From NCBI GenBank assembly GCA_031380225.1, contig JANNFX010000239.1:1-64000 (forward strand): a DNA stretch of 64,000 nucleotides, written 5' to 3'. This document shows, piece after piece, positions 1 through 9,217 of the stretch. The translations under genes were made by a program, and so were the position numbers. How positions within the stretch are numbered: the stretch's first letter is position 1; each line of letters begins with the position of its first letter. The notes beneath the pieces were generated by a model. The model was not told where the DNA came from, ran no database searches, and saw only the letters and a program-made list of their open reading frames with translations. The stretch comes from JANNFX01 sp031380225. GTDB lineage: Bacteria; Pseudomonadota; Alphaproteobacteria; Rhizobiales; Hyphomicrobiaceae.

Positions 1-1
1 G

Positions 2-154
2 TTGCCATCGAAGCCAGTCGTGGCGCGCGGTGGACCTGGTGGCGCTGGCGGCCGTGGCGGTCCGGGCCGTGGTGGTCCTGGCGGCGGCGGTATGTCAAGT
101 GGTGGCATGTCGGGCGGCGGTATGGGCGGCGGTGGCCGTGGCCCAGCAGCCTAA
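2..154 (+). CDS. 3' end of a protein with a Gly/Arg-rich tail (partial)
   Basis: The reading frame is open from the left edge to a TAA at 152-154. The visible 50 residues are almost wholly Gly with scattered Arg, Pro, Met and Ser (repeats of GGPG, GRGG and SGGGM) and end in GRGPAA. Such tails occur on RNA helicases, RNA-binding proteins and some chaperones, but the diagnostic domain lies outside the window, so the function cannot be named. A strong intrinsic terminator starts 26 bases after the stop, so this is the last gene of its transcript. Confidence 0.6.
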   Translation: MPSKPVVARGGPGGAGGRGGPGRGGPGGGGMSSGGMSGGGMGGGGRGPAA

Positions 155-180
155 ATTCCCGGGCGATTTTGAATTTAAAG

Positions 181-212
181 AAAAACCGCCGGCCGAAAGG
201 CTGGCGGTTTTT
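181..212 (+). terminator. Rho-independent terminator of the Gly-rich gene
   Basis: Fourteen-base arms pair completely (one G-T wobble) around a GAAA tetraloop, with five A before and five T after the GC-rich stem. The A/T symmetry means it could work in both directions. Confidence 0.9.
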
Positions 213-320
213 CATTTGCGCTGTTTGCAACGTTGGTACGCTATACAAGGTGTCTAGGCGATGCCTTCCAAGCACGCGCTGCAAATCGGCACTTGCCGAT
301 TGCACCCAACGACCCCGCAC

Positions 321-351
321 AAACAAAAACAGCCGCTGACGTATCAGCGGC
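321..351 (-). terminator. Terminator overlapping the stop codon of the 65-aa gene
   Basis: On the minus strand an 8-bp perfect stem (344-351 pairing with 332-339, 4-base loop) is followed by a T-rich run (complement of 321-330). The stop codon of the upstream gene forms part of the stem, so translation termination and transcription termination coincide. Confidence 0.75.
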
Positions 352-541
352 CCTGAGATTGGCACAAGCACTCGGCGAGAAGTTGGCGTTCCATGCGCGC
401 CAAATCTTCCGGGACACTGTTGCCGTTCGATTTGTAGTGTTGAATACGTTCTTTGACGATCGCGTAACACTCACGCGGGTCGTCCAAGTCTTCGAACTGA
501 GAGTTGAGATTGGCTATCTCACCCTGCATTTGATCCGACAT
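344..541 (-). CDS. Small conserved-looking hypothetical protein (65 aa)
   Basis: The ATG at 541 is preceded by a GAGGAAAGTG ribosome-binding site at good spacing, and for this reason I chose it over an in-frame start much further upstream. The protein starts MSDQMQGEIANLNSQFEDL, is predicted to be all alpha-helical and charged, and carries two Cys near the end (ECLCQ). No catalytic motif is visible and I do not recognise the family. It stands alone, with its own terminator, and faces away from purB. Confidence 0.65.
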   Translation of the reverse strand: MSDQMQGEIANLNSQFEDLDDPRECYAIVKERIQHYKSNGNSVPEDLARMERQLLAECLCQSQGR

Positions 542-904
542 CACTTTCCTCGATGATGTATTCGCCCAACGGCGGCCCGCACACGATCCACTATCTTGAC
601 TGACGCCGGTTACCGGCCGGTGAACACTTAAGATAGCGCGGATTTGGCCAACTGCTAGCGACTTCCTATCCACAGTGGTGAATAATTCATTAGGCCTGAA
701 CGCTGCCTGAACAAGGTCGCGTAGAAGCCCCCGGAATGTGGCTCGAACGGGACCAGCGGGATTGGTTTCCAAAAGCAGAATGTCGCGTGGCCGCCAAACA
801 ACGATTTTGCAGTGCAATAACTTTGGCCGTGGATGACAATATTTCTCGATATTTCAGAGCCTCACGGATGCTATGGCAGTGCACAAGCTTGAGAGAGACC
901 GCCG
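542..904. other. Intergenic region between the 65-aa gene and purB
   Basis: No gene is supported in these 360 bases. The region must hold the divergent promoters of the small gene and purB. Between about 590 and 637 an inverted pair CTATCTT/AAGATAG encloses a GC-rich inner palindrome. I see nothing else of note. Confidence 0.4.
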
Positions 905-2206
905 ATGATCCCGCGCTATTCCCGCCCCGAGATGGTACAAATCTGGGACCCCGCCACCCGCTTCCGGATCTGGTTTGAGATCGAAGCCCACGCCGCCACG
1001 GCGTGCGCCAACCTTGGCATCATCCCCAAGGAAGCTGCCGAAACGATCTGGGCCAAGGGCCGCGACGCCAAATTCGATGTCGCGCGAATCGATGAAATCG
1101 AGGCCGTCACCAAGCACGACGTCATCGCCTTCCTGACGCATTTGTCCGAACACGTTGGCCCTGAGGCGCGCTTCGTCCACCAAGGCATGACGTCATCCGA
1201 CGTTTTGGATACCTGTTTCAACGTGCAGCTGGTGCGCGCCGCTGATATTCTGATCGACGATATCGATCAAGTGCTGGCTGCCCTTAAGTCACGCGCCTTC
1301 GAACACAAGATGACGCCGACGATTGGGCGCAGCCACGGCATCCACGCCGAGCCGACGACGTTTGGCATCAAGCTGGCTTACGCCTACGCCGAGTTTGCGC
1401 GCGGCCGCGAGCGTCTGGTCGCGGCGCGCAAGGAAGTTGCGACATGCGCGATATCCGGCGCGGTTGGCACGTTCGCCAATATTGATCCGCGCGTCGAAGT
1501 GTACGTCGCCGAAAAAATGGGTCTGGTGCCGGAGCCGGTCTCAACGCAGGTTATCCCGCGCGACCGCCATGCGATGTATTTCGCAACACTGGCCGTGATC
1601 GCGTCCAGCATGGAACGGATTGCGGTTGAAATCCGCCATCTGCAACGCACCGAAGTTCTCGAAGCCGAGGAGTTTTTCTCTCCCGGCCAGAAGGGCTCAT
1701 CCGCGATGCCCCATAAGCGCAATCCGGTATTGAGCGAAAACATCACGGGGCTAGCGCGCATGGTGCGCAGCTACGCCTTGCCGGCCATGGAAAATGTGGC
1801 GCTCTGGCATGAGCGCGATATCTCGCATTCCTCGGTTGAACGCATGATTGGGCCGGATGCGACCGTTACCCTCGATTTCGCGCTCATTCGCTTGGCGCGC
1901 ATGATCGACAAGCTGGTCATCTATCCAAAGACGATGCAAAAAAACCTCGACAAGCTCGGCGGTCTTCACAACTCGCAGCGTGTGCTGTTGGCGCTGACCC
2001 GAGCCGGTGCGTCGCGCGAAGATTCGTACACCATGGTTCAACGCAATGCGATGAAGACCTGGGAGCAGGGTAAGGACTTCCTGACCGAACTCAAAGCCGA
2101 CAAGGACGTTGTTGCCAAAGTCCCCGCCAAAGACCTCGAAGCGATGTTCGACCTCGGCTATCACCTCAAACACGCCGACACGATATTTAAGCGGGTGTTT
2201 GGCTGA
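905..2206 (+). CDS. purB: Adenylosuccinate lyase PurB
   Basis: This cytosolic lyase acts twice in purine synthesis, releasing fumarate from SAICAR and from adenylosuccinate. The 433 residues match the usual length. The fumarase/aspartase-superfamily signature [10 protein letters not shown] lies near residues 264-273, with the mobile catalytic serine loop. The earlier conserved blocks TSSDVLDT (about 95-102) and [10 protein letters not shown] (about 141-150, catalytic His) are intact. The N-terminus starts IPRYSRPEM, typical of PurB. The start ATG at 905 follows a purine-rich GAGAGAGACC stretch. It is transcribed alone. Confidence 0.97.
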   Translation: MIPRYSRPEMVQIWDPATRFRIWFEIEAHAATACANLGIIPKEAAETIWAKGRDAKFDVARIDEIEAVTKHDVIAFLTHLSEHVGPEARFVHQGMTSSDVLDTCFNVQLVRAADILIDDIDQVLAALKSRAFEHKMTPTIGRSHGIHAEPTTFGIKLAYAYAEFARGRERLVAARKEVATCAISGAVGTFANIDPRVEVYVAEKMGLVPEPVSTQVIPRDRHAMYFATLAVIASSMERIAVEIRHLQRTEVLEAEEFFSPGQKGSSAMPHKRNPVLSENITGLARMVRSYALPAMENVALWHERDISHSSVERMIGPDATVTLDFALIRLARMIDKLVIYPKTMQKNLDKLGGLHNSQRVLLALTRAGASREDSYTMVQRNAMKTWEQGKDFLTELKADKDVVAKVPAKDLEAMFDLGYHLKHADTIFKRVFG

Positions 2207-2450
2207 GGATTGTTGTTTGCGCTTCGAGCGCATGTGCCGGGACGCTCATAAAAAACACGGAACCGTTGGTCGGGTTAGCGGCGGCCTGAACCCAAACGCT
2301 TGTGCCTCGATTTCAATTCCGCCGCGTAGCCCGACACCTTAATCGCGGCGGATGCGACGCAAATTTTCGATCTCAATCGCTGCAGAATAGTTGCCGGGTT
2401 TCGCGGAGGACGGTAAAGCGGAATCAAAATTCTCGATTGGAGTCTGCAGC

Positions 2451-3566
2451 TTACAACGCTTCACCGCCGAATTCGCCGATGCGGCAGCTGACGGCTTTGG
2501 CAGCCAAGTCCTTGCAGACTTTTTGCGCGTCGGCCGTTGTCTTTAAGGGTCCAGCGACCAAGCCGTAATTCATGCCTTCGGCGTCCATGCTGCTCGTGTA
2601 GCGCGGCTGCAATCCGGCGAGGCTGTCCGCATGGCGGCTCGACAACAACGACCAGCTTGAGCGAACCGCGTCGAGTGACGGACCGGAGCCGATGTAGACC
2701 CCGACCGGCTTGGCGACGCGGGCAGCCGGTGCGCCGTCAACACTGCCGGTCACTAGCGGCGGCGCAATTGCAGCAGCTGGATTTTGTACGGCAGTAGCTG
2801 CGGCCGGTGCCGCGGCGGGTGCTTGTACCGGAGCAGCAGGCACCGGCGGAATTGAGTTCAACAGCTTGACGCCTGGAAGACCTCCGGCCTCAAACGACGG
2901 CGCGATCGAGGCGGCTGCATTGATAGCGGGCGCTCCCGGTGCGGCAGGCGACGCCGGGGCTGTGACCTTTGCTGCTGCGGCTGCCGCTTTCTTTTTGCTG
3001 GCAGGTGCTGCAGCCGGTGTTTCGGTCAACAAAGGTGCAGTTGCGGCGGCCGTTGCAGGCGCGATTGCTACGGCAGCTGCGGCAGGTTGCGCTGCCGGTG
3101 CGGGTTGGCTCAGCGCTAACGGCGCTGCAGATGCGGCAGCCGTAGCGGCCTTCGCTGCAGCTTTGCCGACAGGTGTTCCAGGGGCCGCAGCAATTTTCGC
3201 TGCTTCGAGCGCGGTAATGCGGTCGTCCAGTCCGACCGCCTTGAGGCTGATCGCGTCGGTCTTGCTGGCGATGTCGCCGCGCAGGGCTTCGACTTCAGTT
3301 TCAAGTGCGTAGACTTTATCGCGCAGATCCTGGGTCGCGGCCAGGGCATTAGCGCGTTGGCCTTCATTCGATTCGGGTGCGCCAACGGGGGCGACCGTTG
3401 GCAGGTAGGTGGATAGTATCTCGGGCCTCACGAACAGCAGTCCAAGGTAAATAATCGACAGCGCACCTAAAATGCCCCACAGCGCGACCGATTTAGAAAC
3501 CCGGGGCTTCGGTGTGACGGCCGGCTGGTCGCCGCTGGCAAAGGTTTCGGGATTGACGGCATCCAT
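2451..3566 (-). CDS. Membrane-anchored Ala/Pro-rich protein with SPOR-like C-terminus
   Basis: A 371-aa protein with one membrane segment at about residues 27-46, a coiled-coil-prone stretch at about 75-120, a long Ala/Pro low-complexity linker (about 125-280) and a folded C-terminal domain (about 285-371). That domain reads like a SPOR/sporulation-related peptidoglycan-binding fold (VGVYIGSG..., then a YGLVAGPLKT strand-turn and a late Cys pair). The layout, an inner-membrane anchor with a periplasmic wall-binding end, suggests a role at the cell wall or division site; this is inference. The ATG at 3566 has GGAG 8 bases upstream. It resembles the protein encoded at 7450-9036 in design. Confidence 0.75.
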   Translation of the reverse strand: MDAVNPETFASGDQPAVTPKPRVSKSVALWGILGALSIIYLGLLFVRPEILSTYLPTVAPVGAPESNEGQRANALAATQDLRDKVYALETEVEALRGDIASKTDAISLKAVGLDDRITALEAAKIAAAPGTPVGKAAAKAATAAASAAPLALSQPAPAAQPAAAAVAIAPATAAATAPLLTETPAAAPASKKKAAAAAAKVTAPASPAAPGAPAINAAASIAPSFEAGGLPGVKLLNSIPPVPAAPVQAPAAAPAAATAVQNPAAAIAPPLVTGSVDGAPAARVAKPVGVYIGSGPSLDAVRSSWSLLSSRHADSLAGLQPRYTSSMDAEGMNYGLVAGPLKTTADAQKVCKDLAAKAVSCRIGEFGGEAL

Positions 3567-3692
3567 AGCTCAAACTCCGCATGATTCGAGGCGTGTGCTC
3601 CTGAGGTGTTCTGAGTCGCTGTCAACCGGCAATCAACCGCCGGCCGGATTTCCCCAATATCCACACGGCGCGAGGCGCGCCGTTCTAAGTTG

Positions 3693-3902
3693 CCTCACGC
3701 CGCTGATCCTCGCCTTTGGCTCGGGCGGCTCCGGCGGGGCTCGCTTCGCGCGCCGGCCCTTGGCCTCTTAGGCCCATTCGGGCCTGGCACCGCCCTTTAC
3801 AGCGTCGTCCCCGGCCCGCAGGGGCCCAGGCGCCACGGGCGCCCGCGCGGTAGCGCGCCCCGCCGGAGCCGCCCGAGCGGAGCGAGGATCAGCGGTGTGA
3901 GG
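3693..3902. repeat. Large nested palindromic element upstream of glmU
   Basis: The outer arms 3693-3713 and 3882-3902 pair over 21 bases with one mismatch. A second pair, 3721-3740 with 3857-3876, is a perfect 20-base inverted repeat. Inside are smaller hairpins: 3770-3775/3780-3785 (loop ATTC) and 3829-3834/3838-3843. The whole 210 bases is very GC-rich and has no convincing gene; ORFs through it are low-complexity by-products. It is the main content of the 3567-3983 gap. Confidence 0.85.
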
Positions 3903-3983
3903 CTATACTAGAGGCAACTATTGCTCCTTGGGACTGAGACCGGTAGGAACGGGCTCGGTTTACGGCCCCGATTAACAATCATT

Positions 3984-5375
3984 ATGAGCTTAATGACCCA
4001 CCCCCCACTTCTCACCATCGTCCTCGCCGCCGGTAAAGGCACGCGCATGAAGTCGGCCCAGCCGAAGGTCATGCATAAGGTCGCTGGCCGCTCAATGCTT
4101 GGCCATGTCTTGGCGCTGGCCGCCTCGGCAGGCGATAGGGCCCCGGCTGTCGTGGTTGGTCCTGGCATGGACCAGGTTCGTGCCGAAGCTGAAACATTGG
4201 CTTCTGGCGTCTCAGTCTTCGTCCAAAAGGAGCAGCTCGGGACCGCAGATGCCGTCCTCGCTGCACGCGAGGCAATCGAGGCACATAGCGGCGATGTGAT
4301 CGTGCTCTATGCCGACACGCCGCTGATTTTGCCGGCTACTATTGACCGCTTGAGGGCTGCACTCGACGACGGTGCCGGTGGCTCCGGCGTGGCCGTGCTC
4401 GGCTTCGAGGCGCGCGATCCAGCCGGCTACGGCCGCCTGCTGACCGGCACCGACGGCTCTCTAATCGCGATCCGCGAAGACAAAGATGCGCTAGAATCCG
4501 AGCGTGCTGTCAAACTGTGCAATTCCGGAGTAATGGCGTTTCGCGTTTCTGATCTCGCCACGACATTGTCGAAGATCACCAACAACAATGCCAAGGGTGA
4601 GTTCTACCTCACCGATGCCGTCGAGATTATTCGCACAAGCGGTGCCAAAGCTGCGGTTGTTGTGTGCGATGAGGACGAAGTGCTGGGCGTCAACTCGCGT
4701 GACCAACTTGCGGTCGCCGAAGGACTTTGGCAGCGCCGTGCGCGGGCGCGCGTCATGGCAGGCGGCACAACTCTCATCGCACCCGAAACGGTTTGGTTAT
4801 CCTATGATACCGTGATCGGCCGCGATGTTGTGATCGAACCAAATGTGTTTTTCGGGCCCGGCGTCACCGTGTCTGACGGCGTCGAAATCAAAGCCAATTG
4901 CCATCTCGAAGGGGCAATGATTGGCACCGGCGCGCGCGTTGGTCCGTTTGCGCGGCTTCGCCCCGGCGCCAAACTTGGCGCCGATGTGCATGTTGGAAAT
5001 TTTGTCGAAGTGAAAAATGTCGCCATGGGAGCGGGCGCCAAGGCCAACCATTTGTCGTATCTCGGCGATGGCTCGGTCGGCGCCGCCGCCAACATTGGGG
5101 CGGGCACGATTTTTTGCAACTACGACGGCTTTTTCAAACACAAGACCGAGATCGGCGCCGGGGCGTTCATCGGCTCGAACTCATCGTTGGTCGCACCGGT
5201 TAAAATTGGCGACGGCGCCTACATCGGCTCGGGATCTGTGATTACCAAAGACGTCGCGGCCGGAAGTTTGGCGCTCGAACGGTCGAGCCAAGACGAGCGT
5301 GCGGGCTGGGCTGAGAAATTCCGCGCCATGATGGCACGGCGCAAGGCACAAAAAGCGACATCAGGTGGCACATAA
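3984..5375 (+). CDS. glmU: Bifunctional GlcNAc-1-P uridyltransferase / GlcN-1-P acetyltransferase GlmU
   Basis: Makes UDP-GlcNAc for peptidoglycan and lipid A in two steps. The nucleotidyltransferase loop LAAGKGTRMKS is at about residues 14-24 and the second half (from about 270) is a left-handed beta helix with hexapeptide repeats (AGTRVG-like, GNFVEVKN, GDGSVG, IGSGSVI). With the ATG at 3984 the protein is 463 aa, a normal GlmU length. A TTG at 3921 would add 21 residues without family support, and an ATG at 3993 is also possible; no clear ribosome-binding site decides it. It is followed by glmS, the preceding enzyme of the same pathway. Confidence 0.96.
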   Translation: MSLMTHPPLLTIVLAAGKGTRMKSAQPKVMHKVAGRSMLGHVLALAASAGDRAPAVVVGPGMDQVRAEAETLASGVSVFVQKEQLGTADAVLAAREAIEAHSGDVIVLYADTPLILPATIDRLRAALDDGAGGSGVAVLGFEARDPAGYGRLLTGTDGSLIAIREDKDALESERAVKLCNSGVMAFRVSDLATTLSKITNNNAKGEFYLTDAVEIIRTSGAKAAVVVCDEDEVLGVNSRDQLAVAEGLWQRRARARVMAGGTTLIAPETVWLSYDTVIGRDVVIEPNVFFGPGVTVSDGVEIKANCHLEGAMIGTGARVGPFARLRPGAKLGADVHVGNFVEVKNVAMGAGAKANHLSYLGDGSVGAAANIGAGTIFCNYDGFFKHKTEIGAGAFIGSNSSLVAPVKIGDGAYIGSGSVITKDVAAGSLALERSSQDERAGWAEKFRAMMARRKAQKATSGGT

Positions 5376-5480
5376 ACCGGCACGCATTGTGAATAACACC
5401 GTGAAATATGGTGTGACTTGTGCGAATGCGAACCACCGTTAAACATGAACGCTAACCACGAAACGGCAAGGGTCGATTGA

Positions 5481-7301
5481 ATGTGCGGCATCGTTGGTAT
5501 TTTGGGATCAAAACCGGTCGCGGCCGATCTCGTCGATGCCCTGCGCAGGCTCGAGTACCGGGGCTATGATTCGGCCGGTATCGCCACCGTCGAAAACGGC
5601 CACCTCGAACGGCGACGTGCCGAAGGCAAACTCCGCAATCTTGAAACCAAATTGCAAAGCGAGCCTTTGCTCGGTCGCGCTGGCATTGGGCACACGCGCT
5701 GGGCAACACACGGGCGGCCAACGGAACGCAATGCGCATCCGCATATGTCGGCCAAAGTATCGGTGGTCCACAACGGCATCATCGAAAACTATCGCGAGCT
5801 CAAAGCTGAACTGACGGCAAAGGGCCACGTTTTTGAAACCGATACCGACACCGAAGCTGTCGTCCACCTGATCACCGACGAATTGAACAACGGCCTGAAG
5901 CCGATCGACGCCGCGAAGGCCGCGTTTGTGCGTCTCAAAGGCGCCTACGCGCTCGGCATCATTTTCGCCGGCCACGACGACATGATCATCGCTGCGCGCC
6001 AGGGCTCACCGCTCGCAATCGGCCATGGTGATGGCGAAATGTACCTCGGCTCTGATGCCATCGCGTTGGCGCCGTTTACAAACCAGATCACGTATCTCGA
6101 AGAGGGCGATTGGGCGGTGCTTAGGCGCTCGGGCCTTGAGGTATTCGACAAACAAAACAAAAAAGTTACGCGCGCGGTGACCACGTCGCCGGCGTCGTCG
6201 ATGATGATCGACAAGGGCAATCACCGTCACTTCATGGCTAAGGAAATTCATGAGCAGCCCGATGTGATCAGCCACACACTGGCAAATTATATCGATATGG
6301 CGCAGGGAACCGTTAACTTCCCAGATATTGGTATGGACCTGGCGAAGGTTTCGCGCGTCATGATTTCAGCGTGCGGGACGGCCTATTACGCGGGCTTGAT
6401 TGCCAAGTATTGGATCGAGCGTTACGCCCGTGTGCCGGTTGAAATCGATATCGCGTCCGAGTTTCGCTATCGTGAGCCGCCGCTGGCAAAAGACGGTCTT
6501 GCGGTGTTCGTCTCGCAGTCGGGCGAGACCGCCGACACGTTGGCGTCACTGCGCTATTGCAAGGCTGGTGGTCAGCGCATCGCATCGGTCGTCAATGTGC
6601 GCACATCAACTATTGCGCGTGAAAGTCATGCCGTATTGCCGACGCTGGCCGGGCCTGAGATCGGCGTTGCCTCGACCAAAGCCTTTACTTGTCAGCTGTC
6701 AGCTTTGGCCTGCTTGGCAATTGCTCTTGGCCGCGCCCGTGGAGCGTTATCGGCCGAAGGTGAAGCGGAGTTGGTCAAAGCACTGACCGAAGTACCGCGG
6801 CACATTTCATCGATGCTGCAAAACGATGAGGCTTATGAGCAACTCGCCCATTCCTTATCCAAGGTTCATGACGTGCTTTATCTCGGCCGCGGCGTCAGCT
6901 ACCCGCTGGCGTTGGAAGGCGCGCTAAAACTTAAAGAAATTTCGTACATTCACGCTGAGGGATATGCTGCGGGCGAGCTTAAGCATGGGCCAATTGCGCT
7001 GGTCGATGAGACTATGCCCGTCGTGGTGGTGGCGCCGGAAGACGAGTTGTTTGAAAAGACAGTGTCTAACTTGCAGGAAGTTGCGGCACGAGGCGGCCAG
7101 ATCATCCTGATTTCGAATGCGCCAGCCGATAAAGCGGGTTGTAAGCTGGCTGGTTATATTAACGTGCCGGACGTTCATCCGTTCACCGTCCCGCTAATTT
7201 ACGCGGTTCCGATCCAGCTGATCGCCTATCATACCGCCGTTTTAATGGGCACCGATGTTGACCAACCACGCAATTTGGCCAAGTCGGTAACAGTGGAATA
7301 G
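5481..7301 (+). CDS. glmS: Glutamine-fructose-6-phosphate aminotransferase GlmS
   Basis: Converts fructose-6-phosphate and glutamine to glucosamine-6-phosphate, the committed step to UDP-GlcNAc. Met1 is followed directly by the catalytic Cys2 of the Ntn glutaminase domain (CGIVGI), with RLEYRGYDSAG and TRWATHG behind it. Two SIS sugar-isomerase domains occupy about 285-600 (SQSGETADT near 345) and the protein ends KSVTVE as is usual. Its 606 aa fit the family. It lies 105 bases after glmU and is probably co-transcribed. No glmS ribozyme is visible upstream. Confidence 0.97.
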   Translation: MCGIVGILGSKPVAADLVDALRRLEYRGYDSAGIATVENGHLERRRAEGKLRNLETKLQSEPLLGRAGIGHTRWATHGRPTERNAHPHMSAKVSVVHNGIIENYRELKAELTAKGHVFETDTDTEAVVHLITDELNNGLKPIDAAKAAFVRLKGAYALGIIFAGHDDMIIAARQGSPLAIGHGDGEMYLGSDAIALAPFTNQITYLEEGDWAVLRRSGLEVFDKQNKKVTRAVTTSPASSMMIDKGNHRHFMAKEIHEQPDVISHTLANYIDMAQGTVNFPDIGMDLAKVSRVMISACGTAYYAGLIAKYWIERYARVPVEIDIASEFRYREPPLAKDGLAVFVSQSGETADTLASLRYCKAGGQRIASVVNVRTSTIARESHAVLPTLAGPEIGVASTKAFTCQLSALACLAIALGRARGALSAEGEAELVKALTEVPRHISSMLQNDEAYEQLAHSLSKVHDVLYLGRGVSYPLALEGALKLKEISYIHAEGYAAGELKHGPIALVDETMPVVVVAPEDELFEKTVSNLQEVAARGGQIILISNAPADKAGCKLAGYINVPDVHPFTVPLIYAVPIQLIAYHTAVLMGTDVDQPRNLAKSVTVE

Positions 7302-7449
7302 TTCGTTTCGCCACTGGCGCGATTGAAAAGGCTGGATTATTGCCGTAATCTGACCCGACATAGTGGTGCGTGCGGCAGGTCTCTCTCCTTATCCGGTTGG
7401 GGTGGATGGAGCGATGGGTGAAACCATGTGCATTGGAAGGTCTTCCGAA

Positions 7450-9036
7450 ATGGAAATGCTGAACCGCAAGTCTTGGGCACCTGCGAAACTAAGCATGACG
7501 GCTGCAGTGGGGGTGTCAGCCATCGTGTTGGCCGTCACGACAGCACTTGTGCTGCCATCGCCAGCATCGAGCGCAACCGCGAACAAACCAGCTGTTGGTG
7601 CGGATGCTAATTCGGCCGCGAAAGCCAACGCCGATGCAGCACTGAAAGCGTACAGCGCCGGCACGCGCGCCTATGAAACCGGGCGCTCGGCGGATGCGGT
7701 TCAAACGCTTTCGACAGCGTTGTCGGCGGGTGGATTGCAGCCGAGCCAAATGGCTAAGGCGCTCTACTATCGCGGCATGGCGCAAAAGAAACTCGGCAAA
7801 CCCGCGCTCGCGATTTCAGATTTGACATCGGCAATTTGGCTCAAGGGTGGATTGAGCGACACCGATCGCGCCAACGCCATTCAAGCGCGTCAGCAAGCAC
7901 ATAAGGAAGCCGGTCTCGGCGATGTCGCGCCGCCGGTTCCCGAACATCAACAAGCTGCTGCCGCCCCCGCACCTGCTGCAATTGCGTCGCCTATCGTTGC
8001 CGCCGCGCCAGCCCCTGTAGTTGCTTCAGCGCCGGTTCCAAACATTACACCACCATTGACTGCTGCACCCGTCGCTGCGCCAGCACCGGTCATAGCTGCT
8101 GCCGATTCATCACCGGTTCCAGACGCAGCCAGCATTCTCGCTGGATCGGTCGTAACAACGTCGTCCATTCCACCGGCAAAAATGGTCGAGACCAAGCCAT
8201 GGATGTCGCCGGATGTTGCGCCGTCCACGCCGACCGCTGTTGCTGCTCCGACTCAGCCGGTCGAAGTCGCTGCTGCAATTCCGCAGACCATCGCCATCCC
8301 TGAAAAGCGTATGGAGGCACCGGACGAAGCGGAAGCTGCTGTTCCAATTTCTATCGCTGCGGCCTCGGTGGGTTCCGCGCCAGTCGCCGCTGCGCCTTCG
8401 AACACGCCGTCACTCAGTGCTGTTGAGAGTGGCGAGGCGGCCGTCCCTCAAGGTGCAAGTCCACTTGCGAATGCCGGTCAAGCTGTGACGGGCTTCTTCG
8501 GCAATATTGGCAAGAGCATCGGCTCGATGTTTAACAATGGTGACAGCGCAACCTCAGACGCTGGCGCGCAAGCGACGCAATCCGCATCAGCGCAAGTTGC
8601 AACGTCATCGACCGGGCCATCGGGCGGCATCGGCGGCGCCGCCGTGGCAAGTCAGCCGCAATCCAGCAGCTGGGATTCGTCGACGATCACCGCCGCTGGC
8701 GCACAGCCGGCCAAACCAGCCGCTAAAAAACTAGCCGCCGCAAAACCAGCTCCAGCCGCAGTTTCGCCGAAAAAATTGGCCGCTGCTGCCGCTCCTGGAA
8801 ACTTCAAATTGCAAGTGGCTGCGGTGCGGTCTCGTGAAGAAGCGGAGCGGATTTCAGCAGGTGTTAGCGCCGTGCCAGCCGTTCAGGGCACTCGGGCGGC
8901 CATCGATGAAGCCAACATTTCCGGAATGGGGACTTACTATCGCGTCCGGCTCGGGCCCTACAGCGACGCCGCGGAACCGGGCAAGCTTTGCAACGCACTG
9001 AAACCGCAGGGTTACGACTGTATGGTTGTGCAGTAA
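7450..9036 (+). CDS. TPR- and SPOR-domain envelope protein
   Basis: A 528-aa protein with an N-terminal hydrophobic segment (about residues 14-39, signal anchor), TPR-like helices (about 60-140, with ALYYRGMAQKKLGKPALAISD), a long Ala/Pro/Ser linker and a C-terminal SPOR domain (about 450-528, starting KLQVAAVRSREEAERI). SPOR domains bind denuded peptidoglycan at division sites. The ATG at 7450 has GGAAGG 8 bases upstream; in-frame starts at 7414 (GGAG upstream) and 7426 are possible. It lies behind glmS and ends before a strong palindrome. An exact family name cannot be given. Confidence 0.8.
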   Translation: MEMLNRKSWAPAKLSMTAAVGVSAIVLAVTTALVLPSPASSATANKPAVGADANSAAKANADAALKAYSAGTRAYETGRSADAVQTLSTALSAGGLQPSQMAKALYYRGMAQKKLGKPALAISDLTSAIWLKGGLSDTDRANAIQARQQAHKEAGLGDVAPPVPEHQQAAAAPAPAAIASPIVAAAPAPVVASAPVPNITPPLTAAPVAAPAPVIAAADSSPVPDAASILAGSVVTTSSIPPAKMVETKPWMSPDVAPSTPTAVAAPTQPVEVAAAIPQTIAIPEKRMEAPDEAEAAVPISIAAASVGSAPVAAAPSNTPSLSAVESGEAAVPQGASPLANAGQAVTGFFGNIGKSIGSMFNNGDSATSDAGAQATQSASAQVATSSTGPSGGIGGAAVASQPQSSSWDSSTITAAGAQPAKPAAKKLAAAKPAPAAVSPKKLAAAAAPGNFKLQVAAVRSREEAERISAGVSAVPAVQGTRAAIDEANISGMGTYYRVRLGPYSDAAEPGKLCNALKPQGYDCMVVQ

Positions 9037-9048
9037 TGAATTTTGTAG

Positions 9049-9114
9049 GGGGTCAGACCCCTCACAACATCAACTGAGTTCGAACACGGTGATAAGCGTG
9101 AGGGGTCTGACCCC
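9049..9114. repeat. Long inverted repeat built of two GGGGTC-GACCCC palindromes
   Basis: Arms 9049-9065 and 9098-9114 are a perfect 17-base inverted repeat with a 32-base loop. Each arm also contains a 13-base palindrome of its own (GGGGTC, one base, GACCCC). It follows the TPR/SPOR gene by 12 bases and could act as a transcript end. A related imperfect hairpin is at 16667-16695. Confidence 0.85.
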
Positions 9115-9217
9115 ATTGTGACCCCGTAACTAATGAAAGTCTGAGTGCTGTGGCTGATTTTTTTTTGTTAACGGTGCGGGTGTAGTCTATCAATTGCGAT
9201 AGGCTCAGCTGTAGTTC

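Noticed and set aside
2710..3312. A 200-codon Ala/Gly-rich frame on the plus strand
   Set aside because: It is antisense to the Ala/Pro linker of the reverse-strand SPOR-like gene; its composition is explained by that linker and it has no domain.
3690..3911. A 73-codon Pro/Arg/Gly-rich frame in the GC-rich palindrome before glmU
   Set aside because: It lies across the inverted repeat and reflects its composition; there is no ribosome-binding site or protein-like pattern.
5376..5480. Possible glmS ribozyme in the glmU-glmS spacer
   Set aside because: The spacer is only 105 bases and shows none of the conserved core; glmS ribozymes are typical of Firmicutes-like bacteria.
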